A DNA stretch of 64,000 nt from Burhinus oedicnemus. Its lineage: Eukaryota > Chordata > Aves > Charadriiformes > Burhinidae. Below, piece after piece: positions 1 through 10,987 of this stretch (positions are counted from its first letter, which is position 1; each line of letters begins with the position of its first letter). The position numbers were made by a program, and so were the translations under genes. The notes under the pieces were generated by a model, which saw only the letters and a list, made by a program, of their open reading frames with translations, did not search any database and was not told where the DNA came from. Location: contig VFFE01007081.1 of NCBI GenBank assembly GCA_008921705.1, positions 1,898,040-1,962,039 of the forward strand. Direction: 5' to 3'.

Positions 1-1573
1 CATTTCCTTTCCCAAAGAGACACCCACCTTTCTCCGCCCTCCTCTATCCCCCAGTAAAACTGCAGTTGCAGAAATAGATTCTTTTCACTTGTATCAGAGT
101 AGCTTTTTGTCACCTAATATGAGCTTCTCTTCATTATTTGCAGATTTATTTACAATGCTCACTTCCCTGAAGTAATAATTTTTTTTAGGGCCCTTCAATT
201 TTGGTTTGAAAACTTAAAGAACTATGTGATGTGGTGGTTGGAAAGTATAAATTCCAGCTCCAAGTCAGGGAGATGAGGAGAAAAAGAAGTGGGGACCAGA
301 CAGCTGGAACCTGGGAGGGGTAACAGCACTCAGTTCCACCCCATAATTACCTTTCATGTGCTGAGAATAGGAATTGGAATAGCCATTTCTGACGTTTTAC
401 TTCAGGGGAAAAAAAAACACAGCATGAAGTTGGTTTTCTATATCTTCAGCTCCAGAAGTAGTTTCTTTACAAAATATAATTTCTGACCAAACGTTCTGGG
501 CAAATTCCTGGAACCCAGTCTATACAGCATGGGTGGACCACACTTGAGTGCTGGCTCTTTGCACAGACCAAGGAGGGAAGGAATTTTTACCGCTTGTCTC
601 TCCCTTGTCCTTTCGTTAGGGGACTGTATCTAATTTTTCCAGACACACTCCTGATCCTTCCTCTTGGTCCCTTCTGTAAAGTAGGTCAGGATTAGGATTT
701 TATTCTTTTTTACTTGATTTGGTTCTTTTCAGTGCTTTTTGCTTTTGTTTTGGGCATTGGGTTTTTTTAAGTCTTAGAAAGAACTTTGACACCATCATTT
801 TAAATAAATTTCAGTGGTTGTAAGTTGCAGGACTTGGCCCCAAGGCAGCCGAGGCACACACACGGTTCATTCTGCTTTCATTATGTACCACACTTCTCCC
901 TTGCACTCGTGCTGAGGCTGTTGCTTAATCCTTTACCAAACGGGATGAATGTTTCCAACATTTGTGGCAGCTGTTCCTAATGCTCACTCTTTTGTAAAAG
1001 AGTGATCCGATACAATTAATACAACAGGGAAGATCATAGAATCATAGAATCATTTAGGTTGGAAAAGACCTTTAAGATCATCAAGTCCAACCATTAACCT
1101 AGCACTGCCAAGTCCACCACTAAACCATGTCCCTCAGCACCACATCTACACATCTTTTAAATACCTCCAGGGATGGTGACTCCACCACTTCCCTGGGCAG
1201 CCTGTTCCAATGCTTGACAACCCTTTCAGTGAAGAAATTTTTCCTAATAGCCAATCTAAACCTCCCCTGGTGCAACTTGAGGCCATTTCCTCTTGTTCTA
1301 TTTATTGCTTGTTACCTGGGAGAAGAGACCGACCCCCACCTCACTGCAACCTCCTTTCAGGTAGTTGTAGAGAGTGATAAGGTCTCCCCTCAGCCTTCTT
1401 TTCTCCAGGCTGAACAGCCCCAGTTCCCTCAGCTGTTCCTCATAAGACTTGTGCCTCTAGACCCTTCACCAGCTTCGTTGCCCTTCTTTGGACACGCAAG
1501 ATAATGGTGTTGGAAATAGAATCAACCAGATTTTCTGTTTGCCTCTGTTTCACTGTATTCTTGCATCCTCTAG
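1..1573 (+). other. SASH1: SASH1 intron, 3' part (window begins inside it)
   Basis: This stretch precedes the first recognisable SASH1 exon. No segment in it reads as an earlier SASH1 exon. It is AT-rich, with a CR1 fragment at 1033-1499 and then only about 75 bp of non-repeat sequence before the acceptor. That remnant contains a pyrimidine-rich run ending in TCCTCTAG at 1566-1573. The missing upstream exons, including those for the SH3 domain, must lie outside the window. Confidence 0.75.
1033..1499 (-). mobile_element. CR1 LINE 3' fragment
   Basis: The sequence begins with two ATCATAGA units, which are the reverse complement of the avian CR1 3' tail. It continues through the familiar CR1 3' region: a GGTTGGAAAAGACC block, CTTCCCTGGGCAGCCTG, the AAGAAATTTTTCCTAAT block, and a stretch near 1380-1500 matching the end of the reverse-transcriptase reading frame. 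It is 5'-truncated at about 1499. Similarity to recalled CR1 consensus is high throughout, so the insertion looks fairly young. It lies in the SASH1 intron in antisense orientation. Confidence 0.93.
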
Positions 1574-1687
1574 GTAACAGCGACCAGTCAGGATCTCAGG
1601 AGAAACTTCTCATTGAAGGCCAAGGCCTAACCGGATGCTCTCCTCGGGATTCTGGCTGCTACGAAAGCAGTGAAAACCTGGAGAATG
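1574..1687 (+). CDS. SASH1: SASH1 internal coding exon (114 nt)
   Basis: The exon encodes a segment reading [12 protein letters not shown] followed by [18 protein letters not shown], which I recognise as SASH1 sequence just before the large penultimate-region exon. It begins after TCTAG at 1573 with codon positions 2-3 and ends on the first base of a Gly codon. The donor is G|GTAATG at 1688. The phase matches the next exon exactly, since G plus GT gives Gly and then KTRR. The segment is hydrophilic, Ser/Glu-rich and probably disordered; no catalytic motif is expected, because SASH1 is a scaffold. The acceptor lies close to an antisense CR1. Confidence 0.9.
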
Positions 1688-2280
1688 GTAATGGTGACAG
1701 CAATAAGCCTTATAGTCCTTGCAGCCTTTTTTTCAGTAGATAACTTCATATACTTTTGCTCCTGTTCCCAGCTAACACAAACTACTTCATACTTGACTCT
1801 GTCCTTTGCTCTGGCTGCCTCTTTCCCTCTTGGCTTGAGCCATTGGTTTTCATTTCTACTGTTTCTAATTTACTTATTTGCGTTGGTAGGAAACAGATCA
1901 CATTTCACAAATCATCTTTTTTTGTGATCCTATGGCAACAGGCACTCTTACTGCCATTACCTGCCTTCTCCACTCCCTATCATGTTCTCATGCAACCGTG
2001 CCTCATGAGGCCTGCACTACTTACACTCCAACAGCCCATGTCTAAGGGACCACTGGCAATGGAGAAGTCACTGAACTCCACTGAGATTAGCAGGGTTTTT
2101 TCTAAATTCATACAAAAACTGTTTAGAAAAAATGTTCTCTGTTTTAGGCTGTATTTTTGTGTTTGCTTCGATTGCATGTTGCTTTCTCCTCTGATCAGAA
2201 GCCAACTGCAGAGATTTAGGACTTTTTAGTGTACAACGCTAGCAAGTTAAATTAATTGAGAACTTGGCAAGGAAATAAAC

Positions 2281-2299
2281 TATATATATATAAAAAAAA
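2281..2299. repeat. (TA)n plus A-run simple repeat
   Basis: Six TA units are followed by eight A residues inside a SASH1 intron. It is a small microsatellite with no other feature attached. Confidence 0.8.
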
Positions 2300-5200
2300 G
2301 GCTTATGATGCCAATTCTCATTACCTTATCTTGCATCAGTGAAAGGTGATGCACTGAAAAAATACCAAGACAGATGATAATAGAGACTACTCTCTCTGTT
2401 CTGAAGAAATCAGGTGGTTGTGCTGACTGAGCATGCTTTACTTGAGGGATGATGTAAACTTGTCATTAGGGATGAAATATTAAAATAGATTAAATTGGTT
2501 TGAGCTTGGCATTATCACTCCAAGAATTTGAGCCATGGCTTGGCCTCAGACTGCCTGGTTTCATTCCTAACATCCAGCATAAACAGGAAACTAAGAACAG
2601 AATAAATAGAGATACCGTATACCCCTTGTAGTGGCCGCTTTTCCAACTAAAATATGAGCTAAAGACCTTTCTCTTAGTATGTGCATTTTTTGTCAGTCTG
2701 ACACTCGGAAATAACCATTTATTGCAGAAAATTGCGATGTGCTTTGAAGCTGAATGCCCGAAATGGGCAATATACTGAATTCCTGAAAGCAAAGAGAATT
2801 TTTTTCTTGAATATGAATCCCCATACAGTAGGCATGCTGGAATATAATCATAGCTAAATATATGGCACATGACAATTTTCTTTCCTTTTTATCTCTAAGT
2901 GCCATCATAATGGTAGCTGTAGCACTGAAACTAAATTGCTGCCTGTACATTTTCCTTATTTTAACAATATAATAAAATCTTTAGAAAGCAATTGTCATTG
3001 CCTGTCTGCTTAGATACTTACTATTACATTTAAACTAATATTTCTATCTGAGTTTTGCAGAATGTGAAATACCACTGATGATTTTTATATTGCTTTTTCA
3101 TGTATGGCTTGCTGCATTTCTGTATCATTTTTGCTCACAAATGCATTTAGTGCTTGTTTTGAAAACCGTTATGAAAAGAACATTTGGTATGGGATTCACT
3201 GAGAGATTTTGTCAAGGCTGGTTAATCTGAAATGTGCTCCACCTTCTTTGCAAAGTTCATGGACCATAGTTCTTTATATGCATATTGTTTTCAAAATATC
3301 TTGGATTCTCGTCTGTTAAAATACGGATAATCATTTGTCTAGTATAAACATAATGTGCAGATCAGCAATAATAAACTGTGCTTCATAAAGGGGAAATGCA
3401 TTGAGAAGAAATTGGTCTTCAGATTTTCTGGTTATACATAATATTTTGCTGACTAGTATAGTGTCCCGTTTTGGGCTGATATTGGACCTTTTGACATCAG
3501 TTCAAGATTTCAAAGCTGCTCTTACATTTTGTCTAGAAAATGGTTTGCAACGTACTATGGCAGTGGTACAGATGTATCTTTTGTAGGTAGTTCTCAGGGT
3601 CCCACTGCAGAAATATTTGAGTATTCTCATAGGTATCAACAGTGTACTTACAGCAGCATTGTGATTTTATTCCAATTTACAGAGAGCAAGGAGCAGACAG
3701 TTTATGACCTATTTGGTGCTAGACAGGAAGAATGTAAGAGCAGAAAGCAACCATCCATGATCAGACCTTTAGTCTATATAGTGCAGTTCTTGGTTTGAAA
3801 TAAGGCAGAGGGAGCAAGCTCTCCTTTAGACTTCTGACAACAGTGCAGTTTTTTGGGCTTGCTCTGTGTATGAGTGTTGTCTGTCTGAGGCGCATTTGGA
3901 AACCGTATTGGAAATCTACTTCTCACAGGACTGGCCAAAAGCACATAGCTAGAGAACAGTATAGGAACTGAGCAAGCGTAGCTGATGCATCCCAGGGTAC
4001 TCTTGGGGAAGGAATCTTTTAAGGACTTCAAAAATTGGGTACTGTTTCCTGGCATTCATCCGTTTTCCTGGAATTGTTTCTCTTTATGAACATCCCTGGT
4101 CTTCCTCAGAACCTCCGTACCCAACAGTGTCTATGTATAAACCTCTGTTATAGTCCTTCCCAAGTCATCTCTTTTCTAGTCTGAGAAGGCCTGCTAATTA
4201 TTCCTTATAGGCCATTCATGTCCCCGATTGTGCCTGGCTGCTTTGAACCTTTTCTTGTTGTGCTGTATAGCTTTTTTAAGGAGAGAGGGGATGTGAAGAG
4301 ATCAGAATTGCACATGCAATGCACAGAGCTGAAGAAGCAGACAAACCATGGCTTTATCAGGTGGGATAAGGGTGTTCTCTGATTTGTTCAGAAACTGAAG
4401 CCCGAATTTCCATAGTGCCAAGCAGGCATCCTAAGTACTTAAGCGGTCAGTGCTAATTAGTCAGGAAAGGAAGCAACAGAACAGGTGGCCACATTGCCTA
4501 ACGACACGTGCATTTCTACTAGTTCACAATCAGTAAAAAAATCAGTGAGGCTAGGATTGTCTACTGTGCCATCATCTTTTTTGTGGCAACAGAGCTATTT
4601 GAAATGCACGAAAAATGTAGCCACAGAAAGCAATGCCAAAATGAAGTTAATGAAATCTGGGATCTGGACAGGCCCCTGAATGCATTCTGTGTCTGCTTTT
4701 GAGTACTTAAATTTCTGAGGACTGTCTTCCATACAGGAAAAAACTACTAAGAGAAACACTGAAAATTTGTTGCTGTAGCTCTGGTTCCTCTGGAAATGTT
4801 TCCCAAGATAATCTCCTTTCTTCTGAGGCAGATGATGACAGGGAATTGAAAAGTTCCTTCTCTGTATTCTAGTAACAAGAAGTATGAGAGGTGGACAGTG
4901 CTTTTTCTAACAAAGACCTCACCATAACGTTAAACAACAGAGTTGAAGTATCCATGTGGCTTGAACTGAACCTGGAAACAATATAAACTTTCCATTTATT
5001 TTCTGTAAGGACCACCTTTGTTATCTTAGTTATCACCCAGACACCTGTATCCTTCTGCACACATTTAAATCAGAGATGCTGCTGTGGTTAACAGCACTAT
5101 GAAAGGCATTAGACTGCTTAACTGTACCAGGGAATTATAAGAATTAATTGTTATAAAAAATGCTAACATTAAAAATGTGTTTTAAACCATACTAGGTATA

Positions 5201-6513
5201 CACTTTAACCCTTGTAGGTTTTTTAATTTTTTTTTTCTGAGATAGGGAATGTTACATTTGTGGACATTGTTTATATAGCTCTCCACTTTATGAAAACAAC
5301 TTAAAAACATATTTAAAAGTTTGTTTTCAGGAAATATTATCTTCCTTTCTTAATGTCTAAGAAGCATAATGAAGTTACACCTGGCAGTCAGGAGGAGGGA
5401 GGGAATAGCTAGAAAAAGAGAAATTGCAGCTGCCTGCTGATATTGCTCTTGACTTAAATCTATGTAAGAGAAATTACATTCTGAACCCCTGTCCTTTGTA
5501 CAAAACACCATTGAACTCAGCACTTTTTTCAAACCATTTTGAAGCAGAGAGCTTAAAGATTGCGTGTTCAGTTATATATTTTATAGACAGTGTTTTGAAC
5601 TTCCTCCCATTCTCTCCACAGTCATAGTTTTATGCAAAACAGGGCTGGAATGAACTAAAGATTTGATTTTACTTTCCCAAAATTTTTCTTTTCTCATTTT
5701 TCTTGGTTTTTTCTTCTTCTTTTTCCTATTCCCCATTTCTTCTTTTTTCCATTCCCAGGCTACTGGCTTTACATAGACATATCCCATTTCTAAAGAAATA
5801 AAATGTTGTTTACTAGATACCCTTATGGCCTCAGTAAGAGTGTTGAGGTTCCTGAGTGTACTTTCCTAAAACCAGTATAACCCCTGATCAATATTTCAGA
5901 TTGAAAAGAAGGTACGTGGATTTTGTTATGTGAGCTGTGATAGCAAGCCCCAGACAATATTGTGAATTACTGCACAAGTCAGACATGTACTAGCAAATAT
6001 GAATAATGAAAGGAGAACACTCCGTTCCATACTCATTACATATTGACTTTAGTGCCTGAAGGTACTAAAAACTGAATGTAACATTTCTTACGCATGTCTT
6101 TTTAATGCGGTTGTAAGTTATTTTCAGAAGCCAGTGGCCTAACTCCATGGAAAGGTGCAGGCAGAGAAGTCTTTCTGCTACTTCGCTGAGTTACCTGAAC
6201 TCAAGGTAGTAGCAAGGGAGCCAACTTAATGTGTGATGTGTCTTTATTAGCATTTTGGGGAAACGGTAATATTTAGCTTGAGTTGAACTGTGAACCGTAC
6301 AGCTTCTGAGAAGAGAGTTCCTGTATGCTTGCATTCGTTCCTGTAGGCACACCTTGATTTTAGATAGAATAACCTTGCTGGCATACCACTAAATGCAACC
6401 AAGTTTTTTTGAGGGGAATGTTTTCGTTAATTCTCCTTAAATGTAACCTCCATTTTTTTTGCTAGTTTTCTGGGTAGTTTCTTTTTTAAACTCCTTGAGC
6501 AGAGAAAGAGGCA

Positions 6514-6527
6514 AGAGAGAGAGAGAG
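6514..6527. repeat. (GA)7 microsatellite
   Basis: A pure GA run lies in a purine-rich neighbourhood within the SASH1 intron. Confidence 0.75.
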
Positions 6528-7970
6528 AAAGCAAGCTATTTCTCTTTTAAGTTAAACAGGTTCATTCATATTCAAAGCGAGCAGTGTATATTATTGAAAA
6601 GCTAAGCACTGAGCTTCTTTCAGGATAAAGCTTTGAAGGCAAGCTGTATGAGAAGAAAGCATCTATTGCTTAAAAGTACACCAGATTAATTCAGTTCCAA
6701 TGAAGTTAGCAAAACAACTCAGTTCTGTAAAAGGAACTGGTCCTTTAATTGGCAGCTATTGATTGCCTGTTATTACAGACTTTGGATACCATGTAGCCAA
6801 ACCTGGTTCGGGGTTTTGATTTTGGTTTTTTTCCGTTGGAAAAAGAAATGTCAAGCTTTATCTGTCTATCCTGATTTTAGAAAGCTTACTGTACTTGGAG
6901 GGAAGTATCCCTGTCACCCTGTTCGGGATGTGCTGTCATTCTGAGAGGTTGTCTGCTTTGAGACAAATTTACTTCTGTCTTGTTAAAAAGAAAATTTTAA
7001 AAATCTATGCAGTAATTGAGAAATGACCTCGTATTTCATACTAATGAATATTCTAATGAGCTCAGTCCCTTTGATCAGAATTTTTCTGATTTGATGACAG
7101 ATTTGATGGACTTCACTGTTTAAAATCAGCATGTATCTCATAAAAATATAAAATAAACTTACAAATAACATGCGGTTCATATTCGTTCATGCCATCTCAT
7201 CTTAAGGTGTTATCATAAAACACCACATCTGTAAGACCTTCCACTTCGATAAAACACTATAGCACTAAGATTAGTCACAGTTGAAACTCCCTTTTGAAAC
7301 ACTTCTGCATCTCATAGTATAAGAAATTTTTTCCGTAAAACTCTGCTGTCCCTAGAAGTAACTTTACAAAGGGATGGGTGCAAAACCGGCCTTCCAATAC
7401 TTTTTTGCTCTCTGGTTTTGCTATTGCAAATAGTTTGCTGCTCATTTAAAAGATGAAATAACATTATTGGCACACTTTGTAATTAAAATGAATAAACAGA
7501 ATCTTTTTTGGAAAAACAAACAAACAAAAACAAAAAAAACCCCACCAACTTTCCTGAGCAATATAGTAAGCTTTATTAGAAGGTGAACATAACTATTAAT
7601 ACCCTAAGCAAATTAGAAAAGTAGAAAAGAAATGGTGGGGCTTTTGATTTATTTCTGGGGGGCGTCAAACCAATTCACATAATGGATATAGGGTATCAGT
7701 TCTAACTGTAGGATATTTTGACACTGAAAAAAGTTTACATGAGCTAAACCTCAAATCTCTGCAAATTGGGGAGTAGGAAGGATATTAAGTATTTTAAATG
7801 TATTTTCCTTACGTGGTCACATTTACCAGTTCTTCATTAATAAAGCTGAAGCTCACAAATTTGTATGCTTAAAATGGCACTGAGTTCTTGTACATTTAGA
7901 GTTAACAAAAAGAGAGTAAATCCTTTTGTTTCAAAGGCATTTAGGAGTGATCCATTATTTATACTGCAGA

Positions 7971-8034
7971 CTTTTTCTTTTTTCTTTTTTTTTCTTTTTT
8001 TTTCAATGGTGGATTGTGATTTACTTGCTTTTAG
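7971..8034 (+). promoter_or_regulatory. SASH1: Polypyrimidine tract and 3' splice site of the large SASH1 exon
   Basis: A near-pure C/T run spans 7971-8004. About 27 bases of less regular sequence follow, then the acceptor TTGCTTTTAG. The strong tract fits obligate inclusion of the 1.14-kb exon that follows. Confidence 0.75.
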
Positions 8035-9173
8035 GTAAAACTCGAAGGACCTGTCTTCTGCCCTCAAAATCAGCAAGTGAGCATAGCTTTAAGGACTTCA
8101 GCAGAAACCAGCTATCAAATTATCCTACACTTCCACTGACCAAGTCAATAGAAACTATACAGCAGGGGGAAAAGGAAAGCCGGTTGAGTTGTGGGCATTG
8201 TGCTCTGAAGAGCTCTGTCAAACCTCCAGCTGCTACGGGTCTGAAGAAGAACCGTAGAAGTCTACCAGTTGCCGTCTGTCGGAGCTATGAAACTCTGGAT
8301 GGCCCCCAGAGTGTAGATACATGGCCAAGATCTCACTCTCTGGATGATCTCCAGGGAGAATCCAATACTAACCTACAGGACGCTAGCAAGGAAGTAGGTT
8401 CTTTTCCTCAGGATTCACTGGGTGTAGCAAAAAAGGCAACTGGCTCTGCCCTGCCACCTCAGTCTCATGGAGGCAGCTGTATGGTAGATGACTTGATGGC
8501 TAAGCAGGGTAAAGGAGCTGCTAGTTCTCAGAAGGGAAGAGCTAAGGAATTGGACTGCTCTGTAATGGAGACTGCAAGTGGAAAGCCTGCTCCATTCCCC
8601 CTGAAAAACTGGGAAGCTCAGCCTGCCTTAGTGATGCATCTTGCAACAAGGACGCCTCTGGAAATACAAAGTAAAGGCTTTCAGGACCTCGCACGGGCTG
8701 ATTATACTCCAGTCCTCAAGGGAGGTTTAGAAGCTGAGCAAAAAGGCACAAATGAGGCAAGAATGCAACCAAAAAATCCTTCTCAGCCACCACCTGTCCC
8801 TGCCAAAAAATGCCGAGAACGCCTTTCTAATGGATTATATCATCCTCCCATGTCTGCAAGTGGGAACCACTCAAGTCTAGAAGCACCATGTTTGCCAGTA
8901 AAGAAGACCAGCTCATCCACTCCCATTGATTGTCACGGAGTACCTGTCCATAGGACATCTTCTGAACAGGAGCCTGGTACCCCTCCTAGCTCACTGCCAC
9001 CCTGGCTGTCGGAGCTGCCAGAGACTGCTAGTGTTCAGCAGCATGTGGTAAAGCTAGGTCCTGCTTCAGCGAGGAAAGTCTCTTGTAGCAGGGGAATGGA
9101 TCTGGAAATGGTGATAGAAAACAAGTTGCAGTCTGAAGACATTGATCTTACTGAAGAACCATACTCTGACAAG
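8035..9173 (+). CDS. SASH1: SASH1 large coding exon (1139 nt)
   Basis: This exon encodes about 380 residues of the long, mostly disordered middle-to-C-terminal part of the SASH1 scaffold. Recognisable SASH1 landmarks occur in order: KTRR at the start, FSRNQLSNYPTLPL, KKNRRSLPVAVCRS, DTWPRSHSLDDLQ (8319-8354), MQPKNPSQPPPVPAKK (8763-8810, with a PPPVPAKK SH3-ligand-like core), and ENKLQSEDIDLTEEPYSDK at the end. It enters at codon position 2 after TTTTAG and leaves at a codon boundary with AAG|GTAAGT, a near-ideal donor. The centre differs from the human protein as I remember it, as expected for disordered sequence. No stop or frameshift interrupts it. Reading past the donor gives an unrelated tail that ends at 9266, so the splice is preferred. 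Confidence 0.95.
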
Positions 9174-9750
9174 GTAAGTGGAAGACATGGCTTCAACATT
9201 TTTATTCTACTAGTCTTCCAAGGGATAGTCTTTCATTTATTTTATCTGTTGTATTTTTGTGAGTAACCAGCCTAGATAAACCATAAATCATTGGGACATT
9301 AGATGTTTTGTAACTGTGTTTGTCTTTACTATCAGGCCTTACGCCTAAAGTAACTCTCTTGTTGTGGGGGGACTGAGAAATCCCAGACTTACTCTGAACC
9401 TTCATCTTTTCAGGCCGCTAGTGCTTTGGTGGCACTGGGCATGGAAATGTCTCATTCTCTGCTAGTGTGGGGAAGTAGAGCTGAAAAAGGAGGTCATTAC
9501 TAGACTTTATGCTTCCAAGAAAATCTGAATTGGTAATACAGTAATTAGGACATCTTTTTACGAAGGAAGGAGTCCTAAGGCCAAGTCCTTCCTTTAGGGA
9601 TTGCATTTTCAGTTTTCGTGGAATCTCAAGGAAAGCTCCTTCTTGCTCCCCATCCTGCACTTCTCTTTATAAAGCTTGCATTGATTGGTCTGTATTGATA
9701 CACTTCTTTCATCTATCCTCTCTCCTTTGTGTCTGGCTGGGAACGTTCAG
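9174..9750 (+). other. SASH1: SASH1 intron (577 bp)
   Basis: The intron runs from GTAAGT at 9174 to GAACGTTCAG at 9741-9750 and keeps phase 0. I see no repeat or other element in it. Confidence 0.85.
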
Positions 9751-9882
9751 CATGGTCGCTGTGGCATTCCTGAGGCTTTGGTACAGAGGTACTCTGAAGA
9801 CTTAGACCAGCCTGAAAAGGATGTTGCCACAAACATGGACCAAATCCGCGTAAAGCAGCTGAGGAAGCAGCATCGCATGGCA
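9751..9882 (+). CDS. SASH1: SASH1 internal coding exon (132 nt, 44 codons)
   Basis: The exon encodes [14 protein letters not shown], then a [17 protein letters not shown] stretch and [10 protein letters not shown]. This is a highly conserved part of SASH1 between the disordered region and the final SAM domain. Both ends fall at codon boundaries, so skipping it would keep the reading frame. The basic KQLRKQHR run near its end may form a helix with the preceding residues. The acceptor is GTTCAG. The donor is GCA|GTGCGT, a GT donor that departs from consensus at several positions. Codon phase and protein continuity into IPSGG make the boundary secure. Confidence 0.93.
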
Positions 9883-10726
9883 GTGCGTATTTCCATAAAC
9901 CAAATTTTCTTATTTATAAGCAGACTTTTTAAAAGGACTGACTAGTGGTAAAGGGAGATACCTGCAAAGTTCCGGTACAAAAATGCTCCCTGTGTTCACC
10001 CAGCAGGTACAACGTAGGTCGGGGTACTACAGGGGCAGGAGGTACCTACCCCTGTCCCAAAGGAGGACAGTTAGTAGTTGAAAGGAGAGTGGATAGCCCT
10101 CTCTCTTGACTGAACAGTAGTCTTGAAATTCTAAGCAGACTGCAAGCAGTGGTAAGTGAGACTTGCTTACTAAGGGTGGCGTGTATTAAACGCTTCTGTA
10201 TTGAAATCTGAAAGGTTTTACACTCCTTTTTCATTTTGTAAACTATACTATTGTCCACTCCTCCATAGGAAAGCAGGAGGGGGAAACTGTCAAGAGCTTT
10301 CATGGTTTTTTATGTGAGAACTCCGGTCTGTCTGAGGAGGCAAAATTGGTATTCTCTTGCCTTACTGAGAAATTAAATGGATCACCCTGGAAAGTCTTGT
10401 CACTGAGTATTTTTTACTGATGTCAAACTGATTCAGAATGGCACACAACAGTCACCCAAGCAGCTGGATAATGCCCACTGCATCTGCATTGCCAAAATTG
10501 TTGCTGTTGCTCCTGTGCCAAGTGATCATCTTAGCCTTTCAACCCACACCATTCTCATACTGACAAATGTGACGTGAGAGAAGTTCAAAACAGCTGCTAT
10601 GAAATTCTACCAGTTTGGAAGAAAAAACAAAAGAAGACTTGCTGTAAAATAAGCAGTTATGTTTAATTGTTTAATGTTAAGGGTTCTTTTCTTTTTTTTT
10701 TTTTATTTTTTTCCATTACTGTCCAG
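9883..10726 (+). other. SASH1: SASH1 last intron (844 bp)
   Basis: It starts with GTGCGT and ends ATTACTGTCCAG. A T-rich tract at 10685-10714 precedes the acceptor. No transposon or reading frame of note is seen. Confidence 0.85.
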
Positions 10727-10987
10727 ATTCCAAGTGGAGGGCTCACTGAAATTTGCCGAAAACCTGTATCCCCAGGACTTATCACCTCTGTATCTGACTG
10801 GCTGATTTCCATTGGTCTACCTATGTATTCCAGCCTGCTCACAGAAGCAGGATTCAACACACTGAGCAAAGTGCCTTCTCTGTCACAAACTTGTCTTCAA
10901 GAAGCTGGCATCACAGAGGAAAGGCACATAAGCAAGCTCCTGGCAGCGGCAAGACACTTCAAACCTCTTGATCCAGAGGCAATTTAA
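10727..10987 (+). CDS. SASH1: SASH1 terminal coding exon with C-terminal SAM domain
   Basis: The exon encodes 86 residues and a TAA stop (10985-10987). After [17 protein letters not shown] comes a SAM domain at about 10787-10955. It starts [14 protein letters not shown] and has the expected helices, including [13 protein letters not shown] and [12 protein letters not shown] domains mediate protein-protein and oligomeric contacts; this is the second of two SAM domains in SASH1. The C-terminal end LDPEAI is close to the human form. With the three upstream exons this gives 547 complete codons of the C-terminal part of the protein (human SASH1 is about 1247 residues). The paralogue SASH3 is shorter and lacks this long linker, so SASH1 is preferred. 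Confidence 0.96.
   Translation: MPSGGLTEICRKPVSPGLITSVSDWLISIGLPMYSSLLTEAGFNTLSKVPSLSQTCLQEAGITEERHISKLLAAARHFKPLDPEAI

Larger units (their letters stand above)
1688..8034 (+). other. SASH1: SASH1 intron (6.35 kb)
   Basis: The boundaries are GTAATG at 1688 and TTTTAG at 8029-8034. I see no additional exon or recognisable transposon. The intron is AT-rich with minor simple repeats: (TA)6 plus A-run at 2281-2299, a GA run at 6514-6527, and an AAAC-type run at 7512-7540. Reading frames inside it are short and look like chance. Confidence 0.8.

Noticed and set aside
1127..1504. 125-codon + strand frame before the first SASH1 exon
   Set aside because: It is the antisense reading of a CR1 LINE fragment.
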